Shown in pieces: positions 54,580 through 64,000 of a DNA stretch of 64,000 bases (positions are counted from its first letter, which is position 1; every line of letters begins with the position of its first letter). The translations under genes and the position numbers were made by a program. Below the pieces are notes generated by a model, which worked only from the letters and a program-made list of their open reading frames with translations, was not told the DNA's origin and ran no database searches. The DNA lies in the NCBI GenBank assembly GCA_907165275.2, contig OU015677.1, forward strand, positions 434,001 through 498,000. Reading direction: 5' to 3'. The DNA comes from Zygaena filipendulae. Lineage: Eukaryota; Arthropoda; Insecta; Lepidoptera; Zygaenidae.

Positions 54580-54705
54580 CAGACCATCGAAGTATATTAT
54601 AATCACAAACAGGCAAATAGAAATGGGCGGAAATAAGAAGGAAAAAATGTACAATTCGCGTATAGAAAAATAAGTAAACTGCCATCTTAAAATTTTTATT
54701 TAATC

Positions 54706-54880
54706 AGGGACCTTATTCACTACGACCATAACGCGTCGCGTTAAGATAAGGCGCCACTTAAATTGCTTTTCCGTCGTGTTGAAAGAAGTTTCAGTTTCAC
54801 ACTTGAAACATTTACAACGTTTTTTTGTCATAAAGGATATAAATTTCTAATATTTTTACATCGGGAGCGTTTGGGAACAA
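54706..54880. mobile_element. MITE fragment, GGGCCCTTATTCAC family
   Basis: AGGGACCTTATTCACTACGA through TAACGCGTCGCGTTAAG, cut at about 54880 by Helitron-like sequence. Confidence 0.6.
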
Positions 54881-54926
54881 ATAAACAAACAGACAAACTC
54901 ACTTTCATTTTTATAATAGTAAGGAT
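54881..54926 (-). mobile_element. Helitron-like 5' end, minus
   Basis: AACAAACAGACAAACTCACT to AATAGTAAGGA. Confidence 0.55.
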
Positions 54927-55100
54927 TCGAATGTGAGTTTGTTTGTTACGCTTTCACACCTGAACTACTGAACCGATCGTCATGAAATTTTGTACACACG
55001 TTGCCAGGGGTACCGAAAAGAACATAGGATACATTTTGTCCCGGGATCCCCGCAGGAACTACAAAATTAACGCGGGTGAAATCGCGCGTAACAGCTACTA
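54927..55100 (+). mobile_element. Helitron-like copy, head-to-head with the previous
   Basis: GTGAGTTTGTTTGTTACGC to GCGCGTAACAGCTAC. The two form an inverted pair sharing 5' ends. Confidence 0.6.
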
Positions 55101-55108
55101 GATAGATA

Positions 55109-55486
55109 TACAGGATATCCGGTAATTAATTGATAACCCTGAAATGTCTTATAATAGAACTTTGGAGCCGTTAAAAAAAAATCTTTCATAAGTAGTACCT
55201 AAGATCAGTTTTATTTAGAGAAAAGTAATTTTTTTTTTTTTAGTTTTTTGAACATTATGAATGAATGAATGAATGAATTACATCGGTTTTTTATCGTTTT
55301 GATATTATACACTAACTATGATGATAAATAGACAGTAAATAGTATGACTAGCTATTGCACTTTAAAAAAAAAACTGCATGTTCATTTGTTTTACAAAAAA
55401 TTGCTCTTTTTGTATTTTTTTTAACGACCACAAGTTCTGCTATAAGACATTTCAGGGCTATCCATTAAATTACCGGACGCCCTGTA
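55109..55486. mobile_element. mariner-type MITE, TA duplication
   Basis: The ends TACAGGATATCCGGTAATTA and (inverted) TACAGGGCGTCCGGTAATTT continue as inverted repeats for about 70 bp (CCCTGAAATGTCTTATA). TA flanks both sides (55107-55108 and 55487-55488). A (GAAT)n run lies inside at 55257-55276. Confidence 0.72.
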
Positions 55487-55754
55487 TAACGTTTACCTTA
55501 ATACAATCAACAAAACAATCAAAGACACAAGCCGACGGTTATTCCGAACGCTAATTATACCGCAAAGTGAACAATTAACTAAAAATTAACAGCGAAACAA
55601 ACAACAAAGGGCTGCTGCATTACCACAAGGAGCGTGATTGAGCGGTGAATTGTCATCATTAAAATCGAGGAGCAAACAATGAGCAGCCATCGGGAGCAGA
55701 CCGCAGCCTTGGAGGCTGCGGATTTATCATCACGAGGAATTAGAATCAATATCA

Positions 55755-55810
55755 CGGTACAAAAGGCGGACTTAATGCCACAGTGGCATTCTCTGCCAGT
55801 CAACCTTCAG
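55755..55810 (-). mobile_element. LINE 3' UTR fragment, inverted
   Basis: The inverse of GTTGACTGGCAGAGAATGCC and GGCATTAAGTCCGCC seen at 3757-3795. Confidence 0.5.
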
Positions 55811-55889
55811 ATAGTACAGAGAGCTCACTTGGCCTGTGCATTTATGTACATACAATCATACATACATACATAACCACACACATATCTAG

Positions 55890-56110
55890 AAGAAGAAGAA
55901 AATACCTTTATTTCAGCACAACACACAAGAAAAAAAAGAAACATAAACAGTAACTAATCTAAAATGTGTAAACATAATATTATGATATCTCTTGCATGCT
56001 CTGCCGAAAGGGTCACCAACTCAGCATTAGCTAGGTGCGGGAACACCTAGCGCTGGTTTTCAGTTGGCAGCCCGTTGTCACGCACGGACGGGGGTAACAA
56101 AAGAAGAGGC
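55890..56110 (-). mobile_element. LINE 3' end fragment, inverted
   Basis: GAAGAAGAAGAAAATACC, TTTATTTCAGCACAAC and GCGCTGGTTTTCAGTTGG resemble the inverted LINE end at 10205-10680. Extent uncertain. Confidence 0.4.
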
Positions 56111-56111
56111 A

Positions 56112-56505
56112 AAAATAATTATACTATCATACTTGTTTGAAATAAAATATATAAATGTAATAAATTATAGTAAGAATACAAGTAAATAATTATTAGACAA
56201 ATAGACATTAACATTTGGTATACAATATAACTACTGTAGTTCTCCCATAATACACTACTTACAATATAATTACCTACTATACAATACTTGTACTGTATCT
56301 ACATACATACATACACATCATACACATATAACACAATAGTATTTATTACACACAAATCTCAGAGCATTACAGTAAAACTAAGGCATATAATATAACACCT
56401 ACACAAAAACATAAATTAAAAATTAAAATAGGAGAATAGAATAAAAACTATTGCTTGCTGAGGAGATGCTGATACACTCTAAATTTAAAACTATTTTTAG
56501 TCTTT
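56112..56505. other. unassigned AT-rich sequence
   Basis: No gene seen; short (ATAC)n at about 56300-56316. Confidence 0.4.
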
Positions 56506-56509
56506 TTAC

Positions 56510-56846
56510 AATGGGCATGTTGACTAATTTTTATTTTTTAGTCCGTCTTGTAGATTATTAAAAAATATTGGACACGTATTTTTTCTTTTTTTACGTAATC
56601 AAAAAATAACGGCGATATATTGAGTTGAAATTTCGCGTGACGTCACTATTCTGACAGTTTGTATGGCGGTTTTGCGGTTAGTGACGTCACGACCTCCTCA
56701 CCCTAAACTTTAATGCACTTTATCTCGCGCTCGGTATATTTTAATTTATTTAAAAAAGCAAAAAATACGTGTCTATTGTTTTTTTTATTTTCTAACTGAC
56801 GGACTAATTAGAATTTTGATTTTCAAAAGTAGTCAACATCCCTATT
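56510..56846 (-). mobile_element. TGACGTCA MITE copy 16, full
   Basis: AATGGGCATGTTGAC to GTCAACATCCCTATT; almost the same as copies at 35061 and 53842, so probably a recently active subfamily. Confidence 0.8.
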
Positions 56847-56863
56847 TTTAGTTATTTACTAGC

Positions 56864-57015
56864 TGTTGCCTGCGGATTCGCCTGCGCGCTTTTCAAGTTT
56901 CCCGGACAAGTTCCAGGCTGGAAATTCTTCCCTATGAATTACCTTCCCGGGTTCATAGGTCAAGTAGTTTCCGAGATATCGGCTATCGCCAAGCAAGTAA
57001 GTCACCTTTCGCTTT
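56864..57015 (-). mobile_element. Helitron-like copy, distinct subfamily
   Basis: CTAGCTGTTGCCTGCGGATT, then TTCCAGGCTGGAAATTC and GTAGTTTCCGAGATATCGG. Only the 3' end is shared with the others. Confidence 0.5.
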
Positions 57016-57039
57016 TACAAATAAACGGAAAAAAAAAAT

Positions 57040-57455
57040 TACTATAACGCACATTATAATTTAGGAGCGAGGTCTCGTGACGTCGCAACTACATATAAAC
57101 TGAAGGCGTGACGTCACGCGAAATTTCGACTCAACGCGTCGCCTTTATTTTTTGACTGGCTGTTCCCCACGGTTTCACCCGCGGTAATTTCGGAGTTCCC
57201 GCGGAAATTCCGGGATAAAAAGTACCCTATGTCCTTCTCTGCATCCCAGACAACGTGTATGCAAAATCTCATGATGATCGGTTGAGCCGTCAAGGCATGA
57301 AAGCGTAAAAGACGGACAGACAGACAGAATTACTTTCGCATTCATAATATTAGTAAGGATTACGTAAAAAAGGAAAAAATACGTGTCCAATATTTGTTAA
57401 CTATTAATCTACACGACGGACTAAAAATAAAATTTAGTCGACTGGCTGGCCTATT
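57040..57455 (+). mobile_element. TGACGTCA MITE copy 17, interrupted by a Helitron-like copy
   Basis: MITE sequence stops at 57155 (TTATTTTTTGA) and resumes at 57360 (TTACGTAAAAAAGG). Joined, these give the uninterrupted sequence seen in at least eight other copies. One palindrome is intact; the first is TGACGTCG. Confidence 0.75.
57156..57359 (-). mobile_element. Helitron-like copy in a MITE, clean empty site
   Basis: It is 204 bp, minus orientation, from TCCTTACTAATATTATGAAT to GGGGAACAGCCAG, inserted between A (57155) and T (57360) with no duplication of the target. The 3' terminus is CCAG rather than CTAG. Confidence 0.85.
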
Positions 57456-57779
57456 GGACCACCTACCGTACCTACTCGTTACTCTAACTTAGCAAAAGTC
57501 TTGCAGTTAATCCCAACCAGCGGCCATTCATAGGAGAAGTCGCAGTAAAAATACATAATGTAGCGGCCGTAATGGGACGTTAGGCGGTGCGTCGAAAGGG
57601 GGAGACGCGATTAGGGTAACCAGGGCACTAATACAAATTTGGGACGGCGATGTTTTCAAGACAAGTTTGGAACAGAATTGAATAAAATGTATATGAGACC
57701 AAGAAAGCAAATATAAAAGTAAGCATGGAGAATAATAAAGGTACCAAAATGGCTACCAATGGTGGAACTACTGGCTTCC

Positions 57780-57935
57780 TCAGGATATAATACCGCCGAC
57801 CGGATTGGCGCTGAAGGTAATTTAAATGCCTACACCCTAATCAAGAGGTTTCGGGTTCGATTCCGGGTTGTGTGATGAACACAGAGTTCAACTTCGAAAT
57901 CAACGCAAGTGAAACCGCGGTGAACACCTATAAAA
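57780..57935 (+). mobile_element. SINE-Helitron chimera
   Basis: ACCGGATTGGCGCTGAAGG and GGGTTCGATTCCGGG (SINE head and B box), GTGTGATGAACACAGAG, then directly the Helitron-like 3' end (GTGAAACCGCGGTGAACA). Confidence 0.55.
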
Positions 57936-57944
57936 GTCGGTTAA

Positions 57945-58116
57945 AGCCTGTGCACACCGCGTTTTCAACGGCGCGTCGACGGCGCGTCGACGGCGCGCTT
58001 TTATGCTTCAAAAGTCTATAGGCTGCGGCCTGCGTCTGACTCGCGTGCGTATCGCGTCTGTATAGCTACAAACACGCGTTGACGGAGCGTTTAAAAAACG
58101 TGGTGTGCATAAGCCC
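57945..58116. mobile_element. MITE, TAA duplication
   Basis: The ends AGCCTGTGCACACC and GGTGTGCATAAGCCC are inverted; TAA flanks both sides (57942-57944 and 58117-58119). Repeated CGGCGCGTCGA units lie near the left end. Confidence 0.65.
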
Positions 58117-58425
58117 TAAAGCTGCCAGTCAAGTGACCAAGTCCCTTCGCCACTAAATGACAAGTTGGTCCCAAAATCCGTATCGGACGCGACGCCACCC
58201 TACCTAACGGTCGACAAGGCGGGGAGACAGAGCGGGTAATCCAAATTACACTACACCGTTACATTATCCGCGGGAGCCGACTGACTTGTCGACGAAGACG
58301 ACGTCCAAGGGCGTGGGTACACACCCCCGAGAGCAAACAAGGGTTGCGGAGCACAGAACAGATAGATAGAAGGGATATCACCTCTAGTTTGGTATGGCAA
58401 AAATGTAATACCGTAGCGTAGTCAC

Positions 58426-59177
58426 CAGTGGCGAAGGGTGAAATATTGAGAGAGGCAAGCCGGAAATCTATTTGGTACCTACTATAAATACGTACTTTCC
58501 ACTTATTAAACTATCTACTTACCGCAAATACCTAATTTCAACGTACGTCTGCGTAACTGCTTTCACTATCACTACACACAACAAAAAAAATTCAACTATA
58601 ATACTAATTACTATTTAATACGAAGAAATAAATTCTAATACATGGAACTAACTAATAAATTCAAATACCTATAAATTTTAAATTTTTTCGTCATAAATTC
58701 AAGTAGTCTGTCAACAGTCAACACAGAATGTCCGCTTCGTTTCTAATTTCTAGGACCAATAAGGATATTTGTTGAAATAGTAATAAAAAATGCGTGCGTG
58801 CGAGTGAGATGGAGGGAGTAACTCGATTTGTAGCGGCTTACCAAAGTAGCTACTTTAGCCGGCTGCCTGCGACCTTGATGTGACGTCACGGCATTATTTT
58901 GTATGGAAGTTTAACTGCCAAAAAGCCGATCGCGCCAGCGGCTTATTTTATAACAATTTGTTGTTGAAGAGCAAATTTTGTTGATAGTTTAGGCGTTTTG
59001 TAACGTTTTCTACTCAGTAGAGATAATTTTTGTAGTATTTCAGTAGATTCTACTGAAATACTGACTACAAAAATTACTGATTGTGCCATTTCTAAATTAC
59101 CGTAGAGAGAGTGGTTGTGTTCCCAACTTCTGAAGGGAAGCCGGTGGGAATCGGCTTCTATGGTACCTTCGCCACTG
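58426..59177. mobile_element. non-autonomous hAT-type element
   Basis: Inverted ends CAGTGGCGAAGG / CCTTCGCCACTG and a perfect 8-bp duplication GTAGTCAC (58418-58425 and 59178-59185). The 752-bp interior has no transposase. It contains a TGACGTCA (about 58880) and a long palindrome at 59029-59078. Confidence 0.8.
59029..59078. repeat. 50-bp near-perfect palindrome
   Basis: TATTTCAGTAGA and TCTACTGAAATA flank the centre, extended by AATTTTTGTAG and CTACAAAAATT. Confidence 0.75.
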
Positions 59178-59447
59178 GTAGTCACCGGGTAAATGTAATA
59201 CTTATAATTTAATTCGCGTGTGACCACTTCAGAGCCTTTATGTAAATTCATTCTGCCGTTTATAATTAATGTTAAGTTGTATATTTTTTGTTTTGTCATG
59301 TTGTAACGTGGTGCTAAAGCCCATGGAGGCTAGTACGTTCTTTTTTTCATCTAAATTCAAAATTTATTTTTCTTGGGCGTCGTCGGCGTTATTGTTTTGT
59401 TTCTCTTTCGGATTATTTCACGCTGCGTAAAGCAACTACGCCGTGAT

Positions 59448-59536
59448 TTCATCCAAATCCGTTCAGCCGTTTTTGCGTGATTGAGTAACAAACATCCAAA
59501 CATCCACACTTCCACATTTATAATATTAGTAGGATG
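59448..59536 (-). mobile_element. Helitron-like 5' part
   Basis: ATTTCATCCAAATCCGTTCA to ATAATATTAGTAGGA, followed at 59537-59640 by a fragment of the GGGCCCTTATTCAC MITE (GCGTTATCTTAACGCGACGC). Confidence 0.6.
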
Positions 59537-59731
59537 ACAAAAGAAACGTTGTAAATGTATTTTTTTAAAGTGAAACTTCTTTGAAAATGAGGGAAATGCA
59601 ATTTAAGTGGCGCGTTATCTTAACGCGACGCGTTACGGTCATAGCCCAGCTAGATAGAAGGGACATCACCTCTAGTTTGGTATGGAAACCAATGAAAACA
59701 AGTGTCGGGTGATTTTCGCCTTTATTTACAT

Positions 59732-60272
59732 ACTACCTTTTCCCTGCGGTTTCACCCGCTGTAATTTTCGAATTCCCACAGGAATTCCGGGATAAAAACT
59801 ATCCTATGCTAACCCATATTATTTAATTGTAGTCGTAACGAATAAACTTCATTTCAATCCATTCCATTTAATTTCATTTCATTCCATTCCATTCCATTTA
59901 ATTTAATTTCATTTCATTCCATTCCATTCCATTTAATTTAATTTAATTTCATTCCATTCCATTCCATTTAATTTCATTCCATTCCATTTAATTTCATTCC
60001 ATTCCATTCATTTCATTAATTTCATTAATTTCATTAATTTCATTTCATATCATTTCATTTAGTTAGTTTAATTAATTTCATTAATTTCATTAATTTAATT
60101 AATTTCATTTCATTTCGTCAATTTAATTAATTTAATTAATTTAATTAATTTCATTTCATATCATTACATTTCATTTCTATGTCCTTTTTTGTACCCTTGA
60201 TAACGTGCAATGCAAAACTTCATGACGATAGATAGACAGAGTAAGTTTCGCATTTATAATACCTATTAGTAT
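59732..60272 (-). mobile_element. Helitron-like copy split by a retroposon tail
   Basis: CCCTGCGGTTTCACCCGCTG to CTATG at 59808, then from CTATGTCCTTTTTTGTACCC (60177) to TTTATAATACCTATTAG. Confidence 0.65.
59809..60176 (+). mobile_element. truncated retroposon with expanded pentamer tail
   Basis: About 45 bp of 3' sequence (TTGTAGTCGTAACGAATAAA), then over 300 bp of ATTCC, ATTTC and ATTTAATTTC units. CTATG flanks both sides (59804-59808 and 60177-60181). The same 3' end with a short tail lies inverted at 10212-10260. Confidence 0.72.
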
Positions 60273-60523
60273 GTGCATGATTCATTGGATTTTCAATAAC
60301 AGGACTCGAGTCTACTGCCCGAGGATGACGGACATCGGTCACAATGACACAGATAATATAAGTATCGAAGGTAAATTACAGAGTAGAGATGGCAGAAGGT
60401 TGCAATGCCATGCTGAATCGATTAAAAAACGCATATAAAATTGACCGATCGATATTGCGATCGCTTAGAAACATACACACAACTTCAAGCTTCTATAACT
60501 CAATAGTTAAATTTTATATTAAA

Positions 60524-60765
60524 CTAGCTGTCCCGCGCGGTTTCACCCGCGATAAATTCGAAGTTCCCGCGGAATTGTTCCATACAAAAATTTGCAACCC
60601 CTTTTCATGCCCTTAGGGGTTGAATTTTCAAAAATCCTTTCTTATCGGATGTCTACGTCACACAAAGAACACACCCTCCAAGTTTCAGGTCTCTACGATC
60701 AGCGGTTTAGGCTGTGCGTTAATCCATCAGTCATTCAGGACAAAGGATTTTATATATATAGATAC
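60524..60765 (-). mobile_element. Helitron-like subfamily B, full copy
   Basis: CTAGCTGTCCCGCGCGGTTT to GGATTTTATATATATAGATA. Confidence 0.7.
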
Positions 60766-60769
60766 GAGT

Positions 60770-62750
60770 GTCAGGGATACAGAAAAGGCCCTCCAGCCAG
60801 AAGAAACTAAGTAGTTATACTTACTTTTCTCAAGGGAAAGAAAACTGAATTCTACATGAACGCGAGCGAAGCTGCGGGCATCGGCTAGTTAATAAACAAA
60901 GAACATTAGTTAAATATCAAATGCGTGAAGTCTCTGCAAAAAAAAACCACGTCAACACAAAAGTACGTACTTTCGTAAATTCGATTGAAATCTCAATCAG
61001 GTAGGTATTATCTACTTGCGTAATATACGGACCTACTATATAATAAAACGCAACAATGCCCCTTAAATGTAATTAAAAGAACGAAACTCCGTCCCCTACT
61101 AGCAAATAGACTGAATAAAATCCACCCTCCATGGCGGCCATCAAAAGATTCATCGTGGATATAATACGCTAATAAATCATAGCCATCGTTTCACGGTGAA
61201 TTAGCAATAAGAAAAAAAAATGTAGAGCAATAGCGCGCGGCATACTGGCCGCTCGCGCTAGAGAGGAGCGGGTGGTTTTGAAAAAGGAATAATAACATTT
61301 ACGCGCGAAAACACGTGCCGGACGCGCGCCACTTTGAGTGTGGTTGTCTAATGTCTATGTCAATTGTCAACTGTCATCGCTGATTTTTTGAAGGGCTGTT
61401 AGAGAACGGTCACCGCAATTCGCTTTTCTGTGACGAAGCAGAAAAAGAATGTTGGCTATGTCCAAACATAATATTATAGGTACAAATAATATCTCAAAAG
61501 GAAAAACATAAAATAAATTTACTACAAGAATCTTGCAAAAATAAGTACATATGTCCAGCTATGATCAAATTCGAGAATAAAAAGCGTATACTTGTGTAAC
61601 GTGCATAAAAAGTTAAGACTTCCTTGACCAATAAAAACGTTACCAACTTCATTCGCGTCATGTCCTTTGACTTTATGCGAGTAACTTCCATTGCTTGCTA
61701 AAATTACCCAATATGCAAAATACATATATTATGTATTTATAACTTCCAGAACATAATTATAGTGTCTAGACATTTTTTTATATTTTTAAAAGTATTCCTA
61801 TTTTGTTTCATAATGTTGTCAATATTTCCAACTATAATAATTACCTATTTAATGTTTAGTTTTATTTTTTTCATTAACTAAATTCCTATTTTGTTGTAAT
61901 TATTATATAATTTATTAACAAAAACCAAAAAATCTCGACACCGCCAAATGTGCTACGTTCGAAGTTCATAAAAAAAAGTTGCTGTCAATTTATTTACTTC
62001 TTGCCTGCGGTTCATATTCCCGAGTTTCTTGGTGGAATACCTAAGTCTCATCATCAGTCCGCAGCTATCATGCACATAATATTTTGGTCCCTCGACCGTT
62101 AAAAGCCCTTCATAATTACGAACAAATTCAATAATAAAAAAAAAAAACACTAAAAATGTCCACTCGAAATATTATACCACTTCAGACACCCTAAATGCAA
62201 AATCTGCGGAACGGCGAGTGCACTCGACAATATGGTAACATTTCGTCAAAATAACCCGCCGAGCGCTCGATGGCGTGGCACACTTAATTACATAAACTGT
62301 TGTTGTAGCTATAGGGTCGGCGAGCGACGCCACGCGACTCGGCCCGTGCTCCCGACAAATCGTTTAGCGAACGACGCTTGTTTGTCGAACACAACCAATA
62401 TAAAGTATTTCGTGTAAACTTTGAATGTGCGAAATACATGCTTACTTCCCCGAAAAACAAGGCATAGACAACAGCCATAGAGACAGTGAGCGATAGTTTG
62501 ATTCGAATTTCAAAATTACGTTCGAATATTTAAGAACAGGAAATGATCGATGTGTGCGTGGAACAGCGCGAAATTATGTTAGCGCCAAAAGACCCAGTCA
62601 CGTGATCTCCAGTTTTTAGCTCTGAATGATGTTCTATTCTATGACAATAATCCCATTATAATTCTATGGCATGAGCTATTAAATATGAAGTTTTTTGTGC
62701 AAATGTTCAAAAATAGGACGGCTCTAAAAAAAATTTACAAGCATTATCGT
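60770..62750. other. unassigned, mostly single-copy-looking sequence
   Basis: No gene, RNA or repeat I can support. GC-rich patches at 61230-61350 and 62210-62360 might be promoter-like. Open frames here are short and without motifs. Confidence 0.35.
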
Positions 62751-62754
62751 ATTA

Positions 62755-62888
62755 TAGCTCTTCCCCGAGGTTTCACCCGCGTTAATTTCGGAGATCCCGC
62801 GGGGATTTCGGGATAAAAGCACCCTATATATCCTTTTCTGTGCCCGTGATAACGGGTCGTAGGTAGTAGGTATGCAAAATTTTATGTA
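62755..62888 (-). mobile_element. Helitron-like copy, truncated
   Basis: AGCTCTTCCCCGAGGTTTCA to GCAAAATTTTATG, joined to the next copy. Confidence 0.6.
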
Positions 62889-63051
62889 GTTTCACCCGCG
62901 TTACTTTCGTAGTGCCCGCGGGAATTCCGGGATAAAAGTACCCTATGTCCTTCTCTGTACCCCTGACAACGTGTATGCAAAATTTCATGATGATCGGTCG
63001 AGCCGTCTAGACAAACAGAGTTACTTTCACATTTATAATATTATAGTAGGG
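62889..63051 (-). mobile_element. Helitron-like copy
   Basis: AGTTTCACCCGCGTTACTTT to TAATATTATAGTAGG; the CTAG terminus is missing. Confidence 0.6.
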
Positions 63052-64000
63052 TGATTGTATTACTGAAAGAGAAAATTACATTTTCGGAAATTGCCAACAA
63101 AATGTCTATTCTCTGTTCCCTTCGCGAAATTCACGCTAATTTCGACAATCACACGCTCCCGTAGACCGGCGAGGGAGTAGGCCGCATCTATCCATCTCTT
63201 TCCGTCACACGGCGGCGGTTTAGCGCGCGAGGGGGAGGGCGACAGGTTATGAAGTCGAGTCGGTGCGGATTTGCCGTAATGTAACAAATATTGTGCGGAA
63301 CGCGATCCTCGAGTGATTACTGATCGAGTTCGAAGGGTGTTTCTTGCCGTATTCATAGTTTGTTTGTAATGTACAATATGCAAAAGTACTTGTTATAATT
63401 TGGATAGTTATAGCATAAAATGATTTTGACATTAATGAAATATATAGACACTATGTGTGTAAATATTATGTACTTGTTAGTTATGTTTTGGTACAAGAAA
63501 AACCTTTTATTCTATCTCACTTTTTCGTAGAACCTTGTCGACTTGTGCATTTAAATTTTTTTATCATTAAAGTACAAAATTATTTTGACACAGTACATAC
63601 TATAACGTAAAAGGAGGGTTGAATACAGAGGGAAAAATTAGCACCAAAAAACTACAGGAGTATGTCGACATATTAAGAGTATAAATGAGAAAAAACTATT
63701 TTAAGGATTTGAGGAGCTTTGCTCGTATTAATTTGGAATCGTCTTAATATCTATAAATGACGTCCGACAAATCAATAACACGACTCCTATATACCTATTG
63801 AAATCGAGAAATTTGACAGATAAATTCCATAGAGACACGATTCCAAAGATTTAAAAGTAGCAAAATTCGATTCTGTTTCGATCTCATTTCGATTCGAGTT
63901 CGATTTAACCCTAAGACGATTACGTCAAGAGTAAGCCGGCAGGGCGATGCACTTCTGACATTTTGAAAGTACCTACTTAATTACTTATTCAAACATGTAG
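63052..64000. other. unassigned sequence
   Basis: No gene seen. 63145-63250 is GC-rich. The rest is AT-rich without clear repeats. Confidence 0.35.

Noticed and set aside
8463..57455. A fixed TA target duplication for the TGACGTCA MITE family
   Set aside because: The copy at 37239 can be read as TA-flanked, but copies at 35061, 56510 and 25849 cannot, so no rule is claimed.

Overview
Organism and setting. The window looks like non-coding nuclear DNA from a moth or butterfly. The evidence is a set of dispersed repeats typical of Lepidoptera: dozens of short Helitron-like copies sharing a GC hairpin and CTAG end, tRNA-derived SINEs with A and B boxes, many MITEs, and LINE 3' ends of the RTE/Jockey kind. 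Family assignments rest on motifs and memory of these families; no database was searched. I could not find a convincing host protein gene, rRNA or functional tRNA. The best host-gene hint is a possible 44-codon histidine-rich exon on the minus strand near 41.1 kb.

Main coding content. Two mobile elements still carry intact genes. (1) 5857-8451 is a Tc1/mariner-superfamily transposon with about 494-bp near-identical terminal inverted repeats, TA target duplications and a 365-aa transposase whose catalytic spacing reads DD41D (rosa-like). A 210-bp hAT-type MITE with a perfect 8-bp duplication sits between its left repeat and the gene. (2) About 44430-49685 is a near full-length non-LTR retrotransposon with ORF1 (PHD-like zinc finger, coiled coil, FP-like domain) and ORF2 (AP endonuclease plus reverse transcriptase). 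It is inserted inside an older Helitron-like copy.

Layout. 0-5.8 kb: AT-rich sequence, a LINE relic, nested MITEs, a SINE inside a Helitron-like copy. 5.86-8.45 kb: the intact transposon. 8.46-9.8 kb: a cluster of four copies of a MITE family carrying paired TGACGTCA palindromes. 10-24 kb: LINE ends, Helitron-like copies, SINEs and minisatellites at 17.9 and 20.05-20.45 kb. 24-38 kb: more Helitron-like and TGACGTCA MITE copies. 39.08-39.79 kb: a composite of interleaved inverted repeats. 40.8-41.3 kb: low-complexity CAA, GGT and GACAC tracts. 44.4-49.7 kb: the LINE. 50-60 kb: many MITEs with readable target duplications, including one interrupted by a Helitron-like copy at a clean empty site, and an expanded pentanucleotide array. 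60-64 kb: sparse repeats and unassigned unique sequence.

How it fits together. The region is a layered insertion record. Several nested pairs give relative ages and show each family's target-site behaviour: 8 bp for hAT-like, TTAA for piggyBac-like, TA for mariner-like, 3 bp for Harbinger-like, 4 bp for an unassigned family, and none for the Helitron-like family. Most other open frames are chance frames in AT-rich or simple-sequence DNA and are left out.
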